Shown here piece by piece: positions 1 to 9,041 of a DNA stretch of 64,000 bases. The translations under genes and the position numbers were made by a program. The DNA is from Sphingomonas sp. SUN039. Its GTDB lineage: Bacteria; Pseudomonadota; Alphaproteobacteria; Sphingomonadales; Sphingomonadaceae. Location: NCBI RefSeq assembly GCF_024758725.1, contig NZ_CP096972.1, positions 1,222,001-1,286,000 on the forward strand, in the 5' to 3' direction. Under the pieces are notes generated by a model. That model made no database searches and had not been told where the DNA came from. It saw only the letters and a program-made list of their open reading frames with translations. Within the stretch, counting starts at the first letter, position 1; the number at the start of each line of letters is the position of its first letter.

Positions 1-1428
1 GCACATGCGTTGCGCGCTCTCGGTCTCGTTCGGGGCGATACGGTCGCTATGGCCTGCGAAAACCGGGCCGAATTTCTCGAAGTTTACTGGGCGACGCAAC
101 GGTCGGGGCTGACGCTCGTGCCCTTATCGACGCGACTCAAGGCCAGCGAGATCGCCTATATCGTCACCGACTCGGGCGCTAAGCTGCTGTTGATCACAGC
201 TGCAATGGCCGAAACCGCGCGCGAGCTCGTTTCGACGCGGCGACGCATTGTCGGCCTCGAACAAATCGTTGCCATCGACCCCATCGACGCATTGCCCGAT
301 TGGACCGCCTTGTGTGCCGCGCAACCCGACGGCCCGATTTCGGACGAGTCCATCGGCGGGCGGATGGTATATTCGTCGGGAACGACCGGGCAGCCCAAGG
401 GGATCCGCTTCCCGCTCGCCAACGGGTCGCCGGTTCAGCCCAGCGCTGCCGCGCAGCTATTCGGTGGGCTTTACCGGCTCGGCGCGGATACTGTCTATCT
501 CTCCCCTGCCCCGCTGTACCACAGCGCGCCGATGGGCTTCACGACCTCGGTCCAATCGCTGGGCGGAACCGTCGTACTCATGCCGAAATTCGACCCCGAG
601 CTTTTCCTCGAAGCGGTCGAGCGATGGCAGGTCACCGCCGTCATGATGGTACCGACAATGTTCATCCGGCTGCTCAAGCTGCCCGCCGAAGTGCGTGCTC
701 GCTACGACTTGTCATCGCTTAAAACCGTCGTCCATGCTGCCGCGCCCTGCCCCGTGCCGGTCAAGCGTGCGATGATTGACTGGCTTGGACCGATCATCGA
801 GGAATTCTACGCCGGATCCGAAGGCAACGGCCATGTCGTGATTTCAAGCGCGGAATGGCTCCGGAAACCAGGCTCTGTTGGCCGGGCCATCGTCGGCACG
901 ATCCACATCTGCGATGACGACGGCAACGAACTGCCGGTCGGTGAGGTCGGTACGATTTACTTCAGCGGCGGCAAGTCGTTCAGCTATCACAATTCACCCG
1001 ACAAGACGGCCGCTTCGCACAACCCCCGCCACCCTGACTGGTCGACGATGGGCGATGTCGGACATGTCGATGACGAAGGTTTTCTGTTCCTGTCGGATCG
1101 CAAGGATTTCATGATCATCTCGGGCGGGGTAAACATCTACCCACAAGAGGTCGAGAATTTGCTGATCGGCCACCCCGGTGTCGCCGATGTCGCCGTCTTT
1201 GGCGTACCGCATCCCGATTTCGGCGAGGAAGTAAAAGCTGTCGTCCAGCCCGCCGACTGGAGTCTCGCGGGGGCTGCCTTTGCCGACGAACTCATGGCCT
1301 GGACCCGCGCACAACTGGCGGACGTCAAATGCCCCCGCAGCATCGACTTTTTGCCGGCCTTGCCCCGTGCTGAGACGGGTAAGCTTTATAAAAAGGAACT
1401 GCGGGCGCGATATTGGGCGGAAGCGTGA
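1..1428 (+). CDS. Acyl-CoA synthetase (AMP-binding), 5' end outside window
   Basis: ATP-dependent CoA ligase of the ANL superfamily that would activate a carboxylic acid to its acyl-CoA as the entry step of the neighbouring beta-oxidation-type cluster. The adenylation P-loop reads YSSGTTGQPKG, followed by YAGSEGNG (motif A5), GDVGHVDDEGFLFLSDR (A7/A8 hinge) and a C-terminal PRAETGKLYKKEL with the catalytic lysine. The frame is open through base 1, so the N-terminus is missing and the first in-window TTG is not the real start. About 475 residues are visible, roughly 90% of a typical 510-540 aa enzyme. The substrate cannot be read from sequence; steroid or terpenoid side-chain acids are an inference from the context. 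Confidence 0.9.
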   Translation, partial: AHALRALGLVRGDTVAMACENRAEFLEVYWATQRSGLTLVPLSTRLKASEIAYIVTDSGAKLLLITAAMAETARELVSTRRRIVGLEQIVAIDPIDALPDWTALCAAQPDGPISDESIGGRMVYSSGTTGQPKGIRFPLANGSPVQPSAAAQLFGGLYRLGADTVYLSPAPLYHSAPMGFTTSVQSLGGTVVLMPKFDPELFLEAVERWQVTAVMMVPTMFIRLLKLPAEVRARYDLSSLKTVVHAAAPCPVPVKRAMIDWLGPIIEEFYAGSEGNGHVVISSAEWLRKPGSVGRAIVGTIHICDDDGNELPVGEVGTIYFSGGKSFSYHNSPDKTAASHNPRHPDWSTMGDVGHVDDEGFLFLSDRKDFMIISGGVNIYPQEVENLLIGHPGVADVAVFGVPHPDFGEEVKAVVQPADWSLAGAAFADELMAWTRAQLADVKCPRSIDFLPALPRAETGKLYKKELRARYWAEA

Positions 1429-1632
1429 TCGAAGAACCAATCCGGGCAGGTGCTCTGCACCGCGTCGCCGCTGCCGAATGCCGGGTTCGGCTCTTGGGCG
1501 TACGACGACGCTGCTACCTCCTTTACGCCGCAGCGAACGAAAACGAACATCCTGCCAAATACGGCGCAACGGGGGCTTTTTAAGCTCGCTGTAAAATCGA
1601 AGGGCATTCAGCTTCTAACTCAACCCCCTCCC

Positions 1633-2067
1633 CTAGTGCGGCGCGCGGGCGGTTTCGAAGTCGGCTAGCGCGCGCCAGATGCGCTTGCCGAAATCGCGCC
1701 CAGCGTCGCTGTCAATCTCGTCGACATGAGCGTGCAGCTCGGCGAGCAGTGTCCGGAGTCGGCTACTCTCCGCGTCGAGTTCGCTGATCTTCAGCCCCGG
1801 GTCGCGCGACCTCGCGGCCTCGGCAATGCGCAGAGCAAGACCGGCGTCGCCAATCAACGCCTGCGCATCGGCAAACATTGCGCGGACCCGGATATGCTCA
1901 GCCACGCGGATCGCTACCGCGTCATTGACCCATCCGGCGTTGAGCGTCAGCAACAATTCGGCAAGTCGCGCTGTCTCGCCGGCAAATTTGTCGTCGATGG
2001 CGGGGGCGATCCGCGTCCGCAGAATATCGGCCACGCCGCGCAACGCAGTCTCAACGGTGAGGATCAT
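1633..2067 (-). CDS. DUF6285-like protein downstream of APH-family gene
   Basis: A 144-residue, mostly helical soluble protein without signal peptide or membrane segment. The arrangement, a short helical protein translated from an ATGA overlap with an upstream APH-family phosphotransferase, matches what I know of the DUF6285 family, which recurs beside phosphotransferase and acyl-CoA dehydrogenase genes; the family name is from memory and not checked. It is the last gene of a six-gene minus-strand operon that starts near 6511 and probably shares the catabolic role of that operon. No catalytic motif is visible and no function is proposed. Confidence 0.65.
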   Translation of the reverse strand: MILTVETALRGVADILRTRIAPAIDDKFAGETARLAELLLTLNAGWVNDAVAIRVAEHIRVRAMFADAQALIGDAGLALRIAEAARSRDPGLKISELDAESSRLRTLLAELHAHVDEIDSDAGRDFGKRIWRALADFETARAPH

Positions 2068-3071
2068 GCCATCGCTCCGCGTTCGCGCATCAGCGTCAGT
2101 AGGTGCTTGCGATGGAAATGACCCGCGCGCAGCGCCGACATGGCAATTACCATCTCCTTGCTTTCGCCCGAGGCGAAGCTGGCTTCTGCGGTTGTCCAGA
2201 TCGCCGACGCCTTAACCGCCGAAAACAGCCGCCACCACTCCAGCGCGTCGCGATCCGCGCGCATGCCACTCGCCGTTTCCCAGATTGCCAGCCCGTCGCT
2301 AAGCGGCAAATGCCGAGTCATCGGCCAGAACGGGTCTATCGCCCAGGCGATGTCCTCCATAGGATCGCCGATATGGCACATCTCCCAGTCGAGGATGCCG
2401 CTGATCCGCCCGTCCTCGGTGAACAGAAAATTGCCCGAGCGATAATCGCCGTGGACGATGGCGGGCTTGGTCGGGGCCGGTGGCGGGTTGCGCCGCAACC
2501 ACCGGATCGCACCACTCAGCGCAGGCTGGACGAGCGTTTCAGCTGCGGCGATGATATGTTCCCACCGGTCGAGCTCGATCGACCAGAAGCCAGTCTCGGC
2601 CTCGCCGTTGCGGAGGCGCTGCAACCCTACGGCGCGGTGGTCGATGGACGCGAGTATGCCGAGATGATGCCAGAATGCGCGGGCCACGAGATCGCCAAGC
2701 CCGTCATAGGGATCGCCCGGCGCATAAGGGTGACCCGGCTTGCCGTCGCACAGATCCATGATGAAGAAGGGGCGGTCGAGCCAGACAGGATCGAGCTCGA
2801 GAAAATGCACCGCTGGCACCGGCACATCGCTGCCAGCCAATGCACGATAAACCTCGTATTCTAGGTCGTGTTCGCCGACAACCAGCCCCGCATTCGGCGC
2901 GCGCCGCAGGATCAGCTTACGGTCGACGGTTACGGCGCCCACCGACCACCGCGCGCGCAGGCGAAATGTCTCCTGGCTGCTGCCACCGTGAATTTGGTGG
3001 ACCTCATCGACCGCGATGTCGCTGGCATCGGGCATCCGGTGCGCCAGATACGCGACGATCCGCGCGTCCAT
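2064..3071 (-). CDS. APH/ChoK-family phosphotransferase of a catabolic cluster
   Basis: Kinase-like fold protein of the APH family. The catalytic loop reads IVHGDYRSGNFLF (HGDxxxxN) and the metal-binding motif is ILDWEMCHIGDP. The start is taken at the ATG forming a TGATG overlap with the upstream gene (335 aa), rather than an upstream in-frame ATG that would add seven residues and overlap more. Members of this subgroup accompany acyl-CoA dehydrogenases and acyl-CoA synthetases in lipid and steroid catabolic clusters, and some are fused to acyl-CoA dehydrogenases (ACAD10/11-like), where they may phosphorylate a hydroxyacyl substrate. That role is inference here. Aminoglycoside resistance is unlikely from context. 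Confidence 0.8.
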   Translation of the reverse strand: MDARIVAYLAHRMPDASDIAVDEVHQIHGGSSQETFRLRARWSVGAVTVDRKLILRRAPNAGLVVGEHDLEYEVYRALAGSDVPVPAVHFLELDPVWLDRPFFIMDLCDGKPGHPYAPGDPYDGLGDLVARAFWHHLGILASIDHRAVGLQRLRNGEAETGFWSIELDRWEHIIAAAETLVQPALSGAIRWLRRNPPPAPTKPAIVHGDYRSGNFLFTEDGRISGILDWEMCHIGDPMEDIAWAIDPFWPMTRHLPLSDGLAIWETASGMRADRDALEWWRLFSAVKASAIWTTAEASFASGESKEMVIAMSALRAGHFHRKHLLTLMRERGAMA

Positions 3072-4165
3072 CAGCGCGCAGTTCCATCGCAAAAACCAGT
3101 GAAGCCGAGGCGACGATGCGGCCCCATGCTGAGCGATTCGAAGCTGCCAAGGCCGTGCTGCACCCGGCCATCGCTCGTCGTAAGCGTCGCCCGCGTAACG
3201 GCCTGCACATAGATATACGGTGGCTTGAACTCGTTAATGTCGTTGGCGACGATCTCGTCGTAGCCAATGGCCAGCGGCCCCTTGTTGAGGCCATGCGACC
3301 ATTCGGGGTCGAGATAGCCAATGCCGGTCATGAAGAATTTGGGGCCGGGCTTCAGGTCGATCCGCGTGCCATCGCCCATCGTGATCGTGCCGCTCACCGG
3401 CCAGCGCGTGCCGGGCTGATAGGCGACCTCGATCGTCGCGGTGTCGATGTGGTCGATGCGGCCACTATCATGCACGATGACTGCCGATTTGTGCCATGCC
3501 AAGCCTTCGGCATCTTCGTTGATAAGAAACAGCACACCGCGATCCTCGAATTGGGCGGGCACCCAGAACCAGTGAAATTGCGGCACCTGTGCAGGCACCG
3601 CTTCCTGCGGATCGCGCGCGCCAATCGCGCGCACGCCCCATGACCGGTCGCGCACGCCTTGAACCTGACGACCGTCGAAGTGCACATCTTGGCCACCAGC
3701 GTGGACCCAACCCGAATAGCGGCCCAGTTGCGTGAGGCGCGTGAAATCCATCACCATACGCGGCCCGTTGCGGCGCGTGACCCGCGGTTCTTCGACGGGA
3801 GGTGTCCGTCCTTCGAAGATGATGTCGGCCGTGATACCGTGCTCGTTGTCGTCGACGACAACGCGCAGACGTTGGAGGGGCTCGAGCACTTCGACCCGGA
3901 TCGGACCGACCTGCGTATCCATCCTTTCCATGTTCAGATGCCGCGACGCGCGGATGTTGTATTGAATGTCGCCGATGCGCACGCCGAACGCCGCGTCCAT
4001 GATGTTGAGGTGCGGATACACCCCCAGCGCGGCCGCGAAATAGAGGTGCCCATCCGCCGAATAACCGTTGAAGAAATAACGGTCGTAGAAATTGCGATCC
4101 GATCCCGCATAGGCGATCGGTTCGGGTGTCTGATGGATCGGATAGTCGTCGGCCTTGGTCAGCAT
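3071..4165 (-). CDS. Lipocalin-like (AttH/CrtC or DUF7064/7065 type) protein
   Basis: A 364-residue soluble protein, rich in predicted beta strands and aromatic residues (for example FHWFWVPAQFEDRG near the middle), with no signal peptide. The pattern of two beta-barrel halves resembles the AttH/CrtC (tocopherol cyclase, carotenoid hydratase) lipocalin-like fold and, as far as I recall, the DUF7064/DUF7065 pair found in actinobacterial and sphingomonad lipid catabolism loci; the family assignment is tentative. It lies third from the operon end and overlaps its downstream neighbour by TGATG, so it is translationally coupled. A role in binding or isomerising a hydrophobic polycyclic intermediate is possible but not shown. 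Confidence 0.6.
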   Translation of the reverse strand: MLTKADDYPIHQTPEPIAYAGSDRNFYDRYFFNGYSADGHLYFAAALGVYPHLNIMDAAFGVRIGDIQYNIRASRHLNMERMDTQVGPIRVEVLEPLQRLRVVVDDNEHGITADIIFEGRTPPVEEPRVTRRNGPRMVMDFTRLTQLGRYSGWVHAGGQDVHFDGRQVQGVRDRSWGVRAIGARDPQEAVPAQVPQFHWFWVPAQFEDRGVLFLINEDAEGLAWHKSAVIVHDSGRIDHIDTATIEVAYQPGTRWPVSGTITMGDGTRIDLKPGPKFFMTGIGYLDPEWSHGLNKGPLAIGYDEIVANDINEFKPPYIYVQAVTRATLTTSDGRVQHGLGSFESLSMGPHRRLGFTGFCDGTAR

Positions 4166-4177
4166 AAGCGGATCCGA

Positions 4178-4606
4178 TCAGCGAACTTCATAGAATTCAT
4201 AATGCAGCGTTGCGCCCTCCGCACCGATGGCGAGCTTGCCTTTGCCCACCGCCTGAATCCGGTTGAGCCACGCATAGCGTTCGTCGCCGGTCTCGAACAC
4301 CGGCGCGACATAGGCCGTGATCCCTGCCTTCATGTCGGAGAGATCGAGACGGCCGCCATATTGCACATAGATCAGCGCGTCATCCGATGTCTTGAGTGTC
4401 ATGCGCGCATCGATGACGCCGATAGCGCCGGTGCGAACCAGCCAGTCAGCTGCCGCCACACCGGTCAGTGCCGCGTTCAGGCGCTCGCCGGTTACAGTGA
4501 CGCCGCGTATCTCGCCCACGCTCCGTTCCCCGGCCGGGCCGATGCCGATAGCAATCGACGGCGCGAGGTCGATAGCGACGGTGCACAGCGGAATGAGTTC
4601 GATCAT
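4178..4606 (-). CDS. DUF3237 domain protein
   Basis: Small (142 aa) beta-rich protein carrying the features of DUF3237: TGAIGVIDARMTLKTSDDAL followed by IYVQYGGRLDL and a C-terminal ERYAWLNRIQAVGKG. DUF3237 proteins recur in catabolic gene clusters of Proteobacteria and Actinobacteria, but no enzymatic reaction is established that I can name. Here it sits 12 bases upstream of the lipocalin-like gene in the same operon, downstream of the alcohol dehydrogenase, consistent with a joint metabolic role. No signal peptide or membrane segment is seen. Confidence 0.8.
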   Translation of the reverse strand: MIELIPLCTVAIDLAPSIAIGIGPAGERSVGEIRGVTVTGERLNAALTGVAAADWLVRTGAIGVIDARMTLKTSDDALIYVQYGGRLDLSDMKAGITAYVAPVFETGDERYAWLNRIQAVGKGKLAIGAEGATLHYEFYEVR

Positions 4607-4617
4607 CGTCGTTTCCC

Positions 4618-5706
4618 TTAATTGTCAAATACGATCACGGTCCGTGCAACTTCGCCCTTGCGGAGATCGTCGAACGCTTCGTTGATTTCGCTTAGCGGTC
4701 GTCGGCGCGAGATCAGTTCGTCGAGCTTCAACTTTCCCGCCATGTAAAGGTCGACATAGCGCGGAATGTCGATGGCGGTGCGGACGCCCCCCATCATCGA
4801 GCCTTGCAACCGTTTCTCACGGAGCAGCGCCAGCGCCGGGATGGTGACCATCGTGTCGCGCTTGCCCGCGCCGAGCACGGTCGCAACGCCGCCCTTGGCG
4901 AGCATGTTGAACGCGTCTTCGATGGTCTCTTTGCGGCCGATCGCCTCGATGGCGTGATCGACACCTTTGCCTCCCGTGAGCGCCATAACCGCATCGACGA
5001 CGCCGTTGGTCGACGCATCGATGACATCGGTCGCGCCGAACTGCTGCGCCATCGCGAGCTTTATGGGGAGGCGGTCGATGGCGATAATACGCCCCGCCCC
5101 TGCCACTGCGGCACCGTTGATCGCAGCGAGCCCCACGCCGCCGCAGCCAATCACTGCAATGCTTTCGCCCGGCCGCACACCCGCACTCCGCACGACCGCG
5201 CCAAAGCCGGTCGCGACGCCGCAACTGATGAGGCAGGCGCGATCGAGCGGCATGTCCTTGCGAATGGAGACACAGCCGCTTTCGTGCACCAGGATGTGTT
5301 CGGCGAACGCGCCCATGTTCATGAACTGGCCGATGGCCTCGCTTCCGATGGACAAGCGCGGGGACTGCCCCGCTCCGCGCATCGCATCCGGGTTGGCGCA
5401 GCGATTGCCATGTCCGCCATCGCACTGGTCGCAGTGGCCGCACGGGAAGGTCAGGCTGATGATGACATGATCGCCCGGGCGTACGGCGGTCACCTGCGCG
5501 CCAACCCTTTCGACAATCCCCGCGGCTTCATGCCCCAGGATCGCCGGCAGCGGATGCGGCAAATCGCCCACGGCGATATGCAGATCGCTATGACACACCC
5601 CCGCCGCTGCCATGCGGACAAGCACTTCGCGCGGGCCTGGGTCCGCGACGACCACGTCTTCGATCTGCATCGGCGCATTGTTCGCACGGAGAATTGCCGC
5701 TTTCAT
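4618..5706 (-). CDS. Zinc-dependent alcohol dehydrogenase (MDR family)
   Basis: Medium-chain NAD(P)-dependent alcohol dehydrogenase. Catalytic zinc ligands appear as GVCHSD (Cys38) and GHE (His59-Glu60), the structural zinc loop as Cys89, Cys92, Cys95 and Cys103, and the coenzyme fold as IGCGGVGLAAI. The start is set at the ATG of MKAAILRANN because a GGAG sits nine bases upstream; an ATG seven codons earlier lacks this. Length (362 aa) is typical of class III-like or mycothiol-like MDR enzymes. It would oxidise a primary or secondary alcohol intermediate produced in this pathway; the exact substrate is unknown. It is the second gene of the operon. Confidence 0.88.
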   Translation of the reverse strand: MKAAILRANNAPMQIEDVVVADPGPREVLVRMAAAGVCHSDLHIAVGDLPHPLPAILGHEAAGIVERVGAQVTAVRPGDHVIISLTFPCGHCDQCDGGHGNRCANPDAMRGAGQSPRLSIGSEAIGQFMNMGAFAEHILVHESGCVSIRKDMPLDRACLISCGVATGFGAVVRSAGVRPGESIAVIGCGGVGLAAINGAAVAGAGRIIAIDRLPIKLAMAQQFGATDVIDASTNGVVDAVMALTGGKGVDHAIEAIGRKETIEDAFNMLAKGGVATVLGAGKRDTMVTIPALALLREKRLQGSMMGGVRTAIDIPRYVDLYMAGKLKLDELISRRRPLSEINEAFDDLRKGEVARTVIVFDN

Positions 5707-5731
5707 CGAATCTATCTCCGGTCTCAATTAT

Positions 5732-6511
5732 CTATTTACCTGCGAAGCGGATGCCGGCATCGAGCCGGAACGACTGTGCATTGATATAGGCATTGGTACA
5801 CAGTTCCAGCGCAAGGCTGGCAAACTCTTCCGGCTCGCCAAACCGATGCGGAAAGGCGGTCATGGCGGTCAGCTTGTCCCGCATTTCCTGCGGTGCCCGG
5901 TTCATCAGCGGCGTGCTGAAAACGCCGGGAAGGATTGTGTTGATGCGGATCCCGAAACGCCCGAGGTCGCGCGCGATCGGCAGGGTCATCCCGCTGATCG
6001 CTGCCTTGCCTGCGGCATAAGCCGCCTGACCCATTTGGCCGTCTTGTGCCGCAACCGAGGCGGTGCAGACGATCGCGCCGCGCTCGCCGTCGACGGCATC
6101 CATCGTTGCGGCACCCGCAGCAAAACGGGTAAGGGTGGCGAACGTCCCGACCGCGTTCAACGCGACAACGCGCGCAAATTCGGCGGTCGGAAAAATCGAG
6201 AACTCGCCGGTTTCCCGGTCTTTTCGAATCGTGCTCAGGGCATTGCCGCCCCCGGCGCAGGCGACAAGGACGCGCTCCTGACCGTGCGCAACGCGTGCCT
6301 TGGCGAAGGCGCTGTCAAGGCTTTCGTCCGACAGGATGTCCGCCTGGCAAAAGAGCGCACCGGTCTCGACCGCTGCCTGTTTGCCTGCGTCAGCATTCAT
6401 GTCGAAGATCGCGACGCGCGTCCCTCGGGCGCGCAGCGCCTTGACCGTCGCCAGTCCCAGACCGGATGCGCCGCCGGTCACAACAGCAGCGATGGTGTCG
6501 TCTAGTTTCAT
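5732..6511 (-). CDS. SDR dehydrogenase, HSD17B10 / 3-hydroxyacyl-CoA type
   Basis: Classical short-chain dehydrogenase/reductase. It has the coenzyme motif TGGASGLG near the N-terminus, an NAG-like CAGG, a catalytic serine in VCTASVAA and YAAGK as the active-site Tyr-Lys pair. The layout AAQDGQMGQAAYAAGKAA and the ILPGVFSTPLM tail resemble 3-hydroxyacyl-CoA dehydrogenase type 2 / 17beta-hydroxysteroid dehydrogenase 10. It is the first gene of the six-gene minus-strand operon and faces the acyl-CoA dehydrogenase gene across a 295-base divergent promoter region. A beta-oxidation dehydrogenase step is the best reading; a hydroxysteroid substrate is possible. Confidence 0.85.
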   Translation of the reverse strand: MKLDDTIAAVVTGGASGLGLATVKALRARGTRVAIFDMNADAGKQAAVETGALFCQADILSDESLDSAFAKARVAHGQERVLVACAGGGNALSTIRKDRETGEFSIFPTAEFARVVALNAVGTFATLTRFAAGAATMDAVDGERGAIVCTASVAAQDGQMGQAAYAAGKAAISGMTLPIARDLGRFGIRINTILPGVFSTPLMNRAPQEMRDKLTAMTAFPHRFGEPEEFASLALELCTNAYINAQSFRLDAGIRFAGK

Positions 6512-6627
6512 GCGAAAAGCTCCATCTTCGTCGCAACAGGCCCCGAGAATTCACGACTAAGCACGGTCTGTTCCTCTCCGCGGGCAGCTTAAGGCAGTCC
6601 TCCCGGACACTACGAATGATCTTTGCC

Positions 6628-6636
6628 ATGTGCATT
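6628..6636. promoter_or_regulatory. ATGTGCATT motif, copy 1 (divergent SDR/ACAD promoter region)
   Basis: One of only three copies of this 9-mer that I found in the window, all in divergent intergenic regions of the catabolic/F420 cluster (others at 14758 and 21975). It lies 117 bases before the SDR start and 171 bases before the acyl-CoA dehydrogenase start. A degenerate inverted copy (TAATGCACGTG) lies at 6690-6700. A shared regulator site is inferred. Confidence 0.35.
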
Positions 6637-6806
6637 GTTGCCGACGAGAAACCAAGCGAAATTCTGATTGGGAACTTCCATCGAAAAATGTAATGCACGT
6701 GTAGCGATGTGTTATGAACGGGAAGGCTTGCATCCCCAGGGGTGCCTTGCCTAATCGATCGGAACGATCGGGCGGTCCATCAGGGGCTGCGGTCAGGAGC
6801 TGGATG

Positions 6807-9011
6807 ATGAATTTCGAACCGTCCGACGATCAGGCAATGATCGCCGAAACTTTCGCACGCTTCTTCGAAGAAAACAGCAGCATGGCGCGCGTGCGTGCGG
6901 CAATGCCATCCGGTTTCGACCCCGAACTCTGGCGCAGCTTTGCCGAAATGGGCGGATTCGGCATTCGCGTGCCCGAGGCGCAGGGCGGATCGGGACTCGG
7001 TCTTTTCGACGCAGTGCTGGTCATGGAAGAAGCCGGACGCAGTCTGGCGTCCGGACCGGTCGCCGAAACAATGGTCGCTGCCCGCATTCTGGCGGCTTGC
7101 GGTGATGCGGGCGCCACGCTGCTCGGCAAGCTGATCGTCGGCGATGCCGTCGTGACGATTGCCTTGCACGATGCTGCCGACACGCCGGCACAATGGGTCG
7201 CGGGAGGTGCGGTTGCCGACACCGTCATCACGCGCGATGGCACGGCGCTTTATCTGGTGGTTCCGACAGCGGAAGAGAAACAGATGCGTCCCAATCTGGC
7301 GAGCACGCCGATGGCGCGTATCGCGCTCGACGCGCCGGCCCGGACCTTGCTTTCCGACGACTCCGGCGCGCTTCACGCCTTCAATGCGGGCGTCGAGGAG
7401 TGGAAGCTGCTCATCGCCGCGACGCTTGCCGGATTGTCTGGGGAAGCCTTGCGGCTGGCCTCGGCCTATGCGTCAGAACGCGTCCAGTTCGGCCAGCTGA
7501 TCGGGACATTCCAGGGAATATCGCATCCGCTGGGCGATCTCAAGGCCGACACCGACGGCGGAAAATTCCTTGTCTGGCGCGCGATCCGCGACATCGCCGA
7601 CAGCGTCGATCGCGCCGGCGCCGAGGTATCGCTTGCGCTTTGGTGGAATGCGCGCACGGCGGGACGGGCCGTAGCGCAGGCACTGCACACTTTCGGCGGC
7701 TATGGCCTGTCGACTGACTATGACATCCATCTATATAATTTGCGTGCCAAAGCGTTGCCGTTGATCTTGGGGGACCCGGTGCAGCTGCTCGAAGAGGCCG
7801 GCCGCCGCTTGTATCACGGCGAAACGGCCGCCCTGCCCCAGGCCGGCGATGTCTCAGTGGAGTTCGATTTCGGTGACGAGGCCCGTGCGCTGGCTGCCGA
7901 GGTCGATGCCTTCTTCGAGGCGAATTTGACCCCCGAACTCCGCGCCCGCGCGCATTATTCGTTCGATGGCCACGTCCCCGAATTCCACAAGAAGATTGCA
8001 GAAGCAGGCTTGCACTTGCCGTCATGGCCGCAAGAATATGGTGGCCGTGACGCCAATGCCTATGCCTCGCATGCTGCTTATGCTGCGTGGGAAAAGCACG
8101 GCTGGACAACGCATGCAGTCGGTGTGACGGGACTTGTCGGCACGATGATCCGCATGTTCGGCAGCGACGAGCTGAAGGACGAAGTGCTCAGCCGCATTAT
8201 CGCAGGCGACTGTATCTGCAGCCTCGGTTTCAGCGAGCCGGCGTCGGGGTCGGATGTGTTCGCTGCCAAGACGCGCGCCACCCCTGACGGTAATGGCTGG
8301 CGGATCGACGGCCAAAAAATGTTCACCTCGGGCGCAAACATGGCCGATTATGTGCTGATGCTCGCGCGGACCGACCCTGATTCTGCCAAGCATCGCGGCC
8401 TGACCATGTTCATCGTGCCGCTAAAGGCCGAAGGCGTCGAAATCCAGCCGGTGTATACGTTTCAGGACGAGCGCACGAACATCACCTTTTATGATGGCGT
8501 CCGCATTCCCGACAGCTGGCGGCTAGGCGGGGTGAACGATGGCGCGCGCGTGATGTCGCAGGCACTCGGCATGGAACACGGGGCGTCTTGGGACAAGACC
8601 CAGTGGCACATGCTGCGCGAAGCCGAAACCTTCTGCCGCGACACCATACGTCGCGGCGTCGCCATGATCGAAGACGACAAGGTCGCGACGCGGCTCGCGC
8701 GGGTCGTCGGGCACAACCTGATCACAGAAATGCTCGGCTGGCGTGCCATGTGGGCGGCGGTCGAGGCCAAGCCGCACCAGGGCCAGGGATCCATGGGCAA
8801 GCTGTTCTCGTCCGAGGCGTTCCTGCACGATTCGGCCGATCTGCTCGATCTGTGCGCGCCGGAATCGTTGACCGAGACGACGGGTCCGGCGGCGTACATC
8901 AACCTGTCGTACCGCCACGCGCAGGGCACCACTATTTACGGCGGCACCAGCGAGGTCCATCGTAGCGTCGTCGCTGAGCGGGCACTGAACCTGCCCCGCA
9001 CCCGCGCCTGA
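6807..9011 (+). CDS. Fused two-domain acyl-CoA dehydrogenase
   Basis: FAD-dependent acyl-CoA dehydrogenase with two complete ACAD-like halves in one chain of about 734 residues, twice the usual 380-400 aa. The first half ends with the ACAD C-terminal signature HTFGGYGLSTDYDIHLYNLR. The second begins near residue 375 and carries LGFSEPASGSD, FTSGANMADYVLMLART and the FAD-binding IYGGTSEVHRSVVAERAL. The start follows AGGAG at 6795-6799 and is either of two adjacent ATGs (6804 or 6807). In actinobacteria, steroid side-chain ACADs work as alpha2beta2 heterotetramers of two dissimilar subunits; this protein could be a natural fusion of such a pair (inference). The downstream enoyl-CoA hydratase would take the next step. 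Confidence 0.88.
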   Translation: MNFEPSDDQAMIAETFARFFEENSSMARVRAAMPSGFDPELWRSFAEMGGFGIRVPEAQGGSGLGLFDAVLVMEEAGRSLASGPVAETMVAARILAACGDAGATLLGKLIVGDAVVTIALHDAADTPAQWVAGGAVADTVITRDGTALYLVVPTAEEKQMRPNLASTPMARIALDAPARTLLSDDSGALHAFNAGVEEWKLLIAATLAGLSGEALRLASAYASERVQFGQLIGTFQGISHPLGDLKADTDGGKFLVWRAIRDIADSVDRAGAEVSLALWWNARTAGRAVAQALHTFGGYGLSTDYDIHLYNLRAKALPLILGDPVQLLEEAGRRLYHGETAALPQAGDVSVEFDFGDEARALAAEVDAFFEANLTPELRARAHYSFDGHVPEFHKKIAEAGLHLPSWPQEYGGRDANAYASHAAYAAWEKHGWTTHAVGVTGLVGTMIRMFGSDELKDEVLSRIIAGDCICSLGFSEPASGSDVFAAKTRATPDGNGWRIDGQKMFTSGANMADYVLMLARTDPDSAKHRGLTMFIVPLKAEGVEIQPVYTFQDERTNITFYDGVRIPDSWRLGGVNDGARVMSQALGMEHGASWDKTQWHMLREAETFCRDTIRRGVAMIEDDKVATRLARVVGHNLITEMLGWRAMWAAVEAKPHQGQGSMGKLFSSEAFLHDSADLLDLCAPESLTETTGPAAYINLSYRHAQGTTIYGGTSEVHRSVVAERALNLPRTRA

Positions 9012-9041
9012 CGCTGGAAGCAAATTGGGGAACCAACGACG

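Noticed and set aside
2064-3071. Aminoglycoside phosphotransferase (antibiotic resistance)
   Set aside because: Family fold is shared, but the operon context is acyl-CoA catabolism and no resistance-gene signature or mobile cassette is present.
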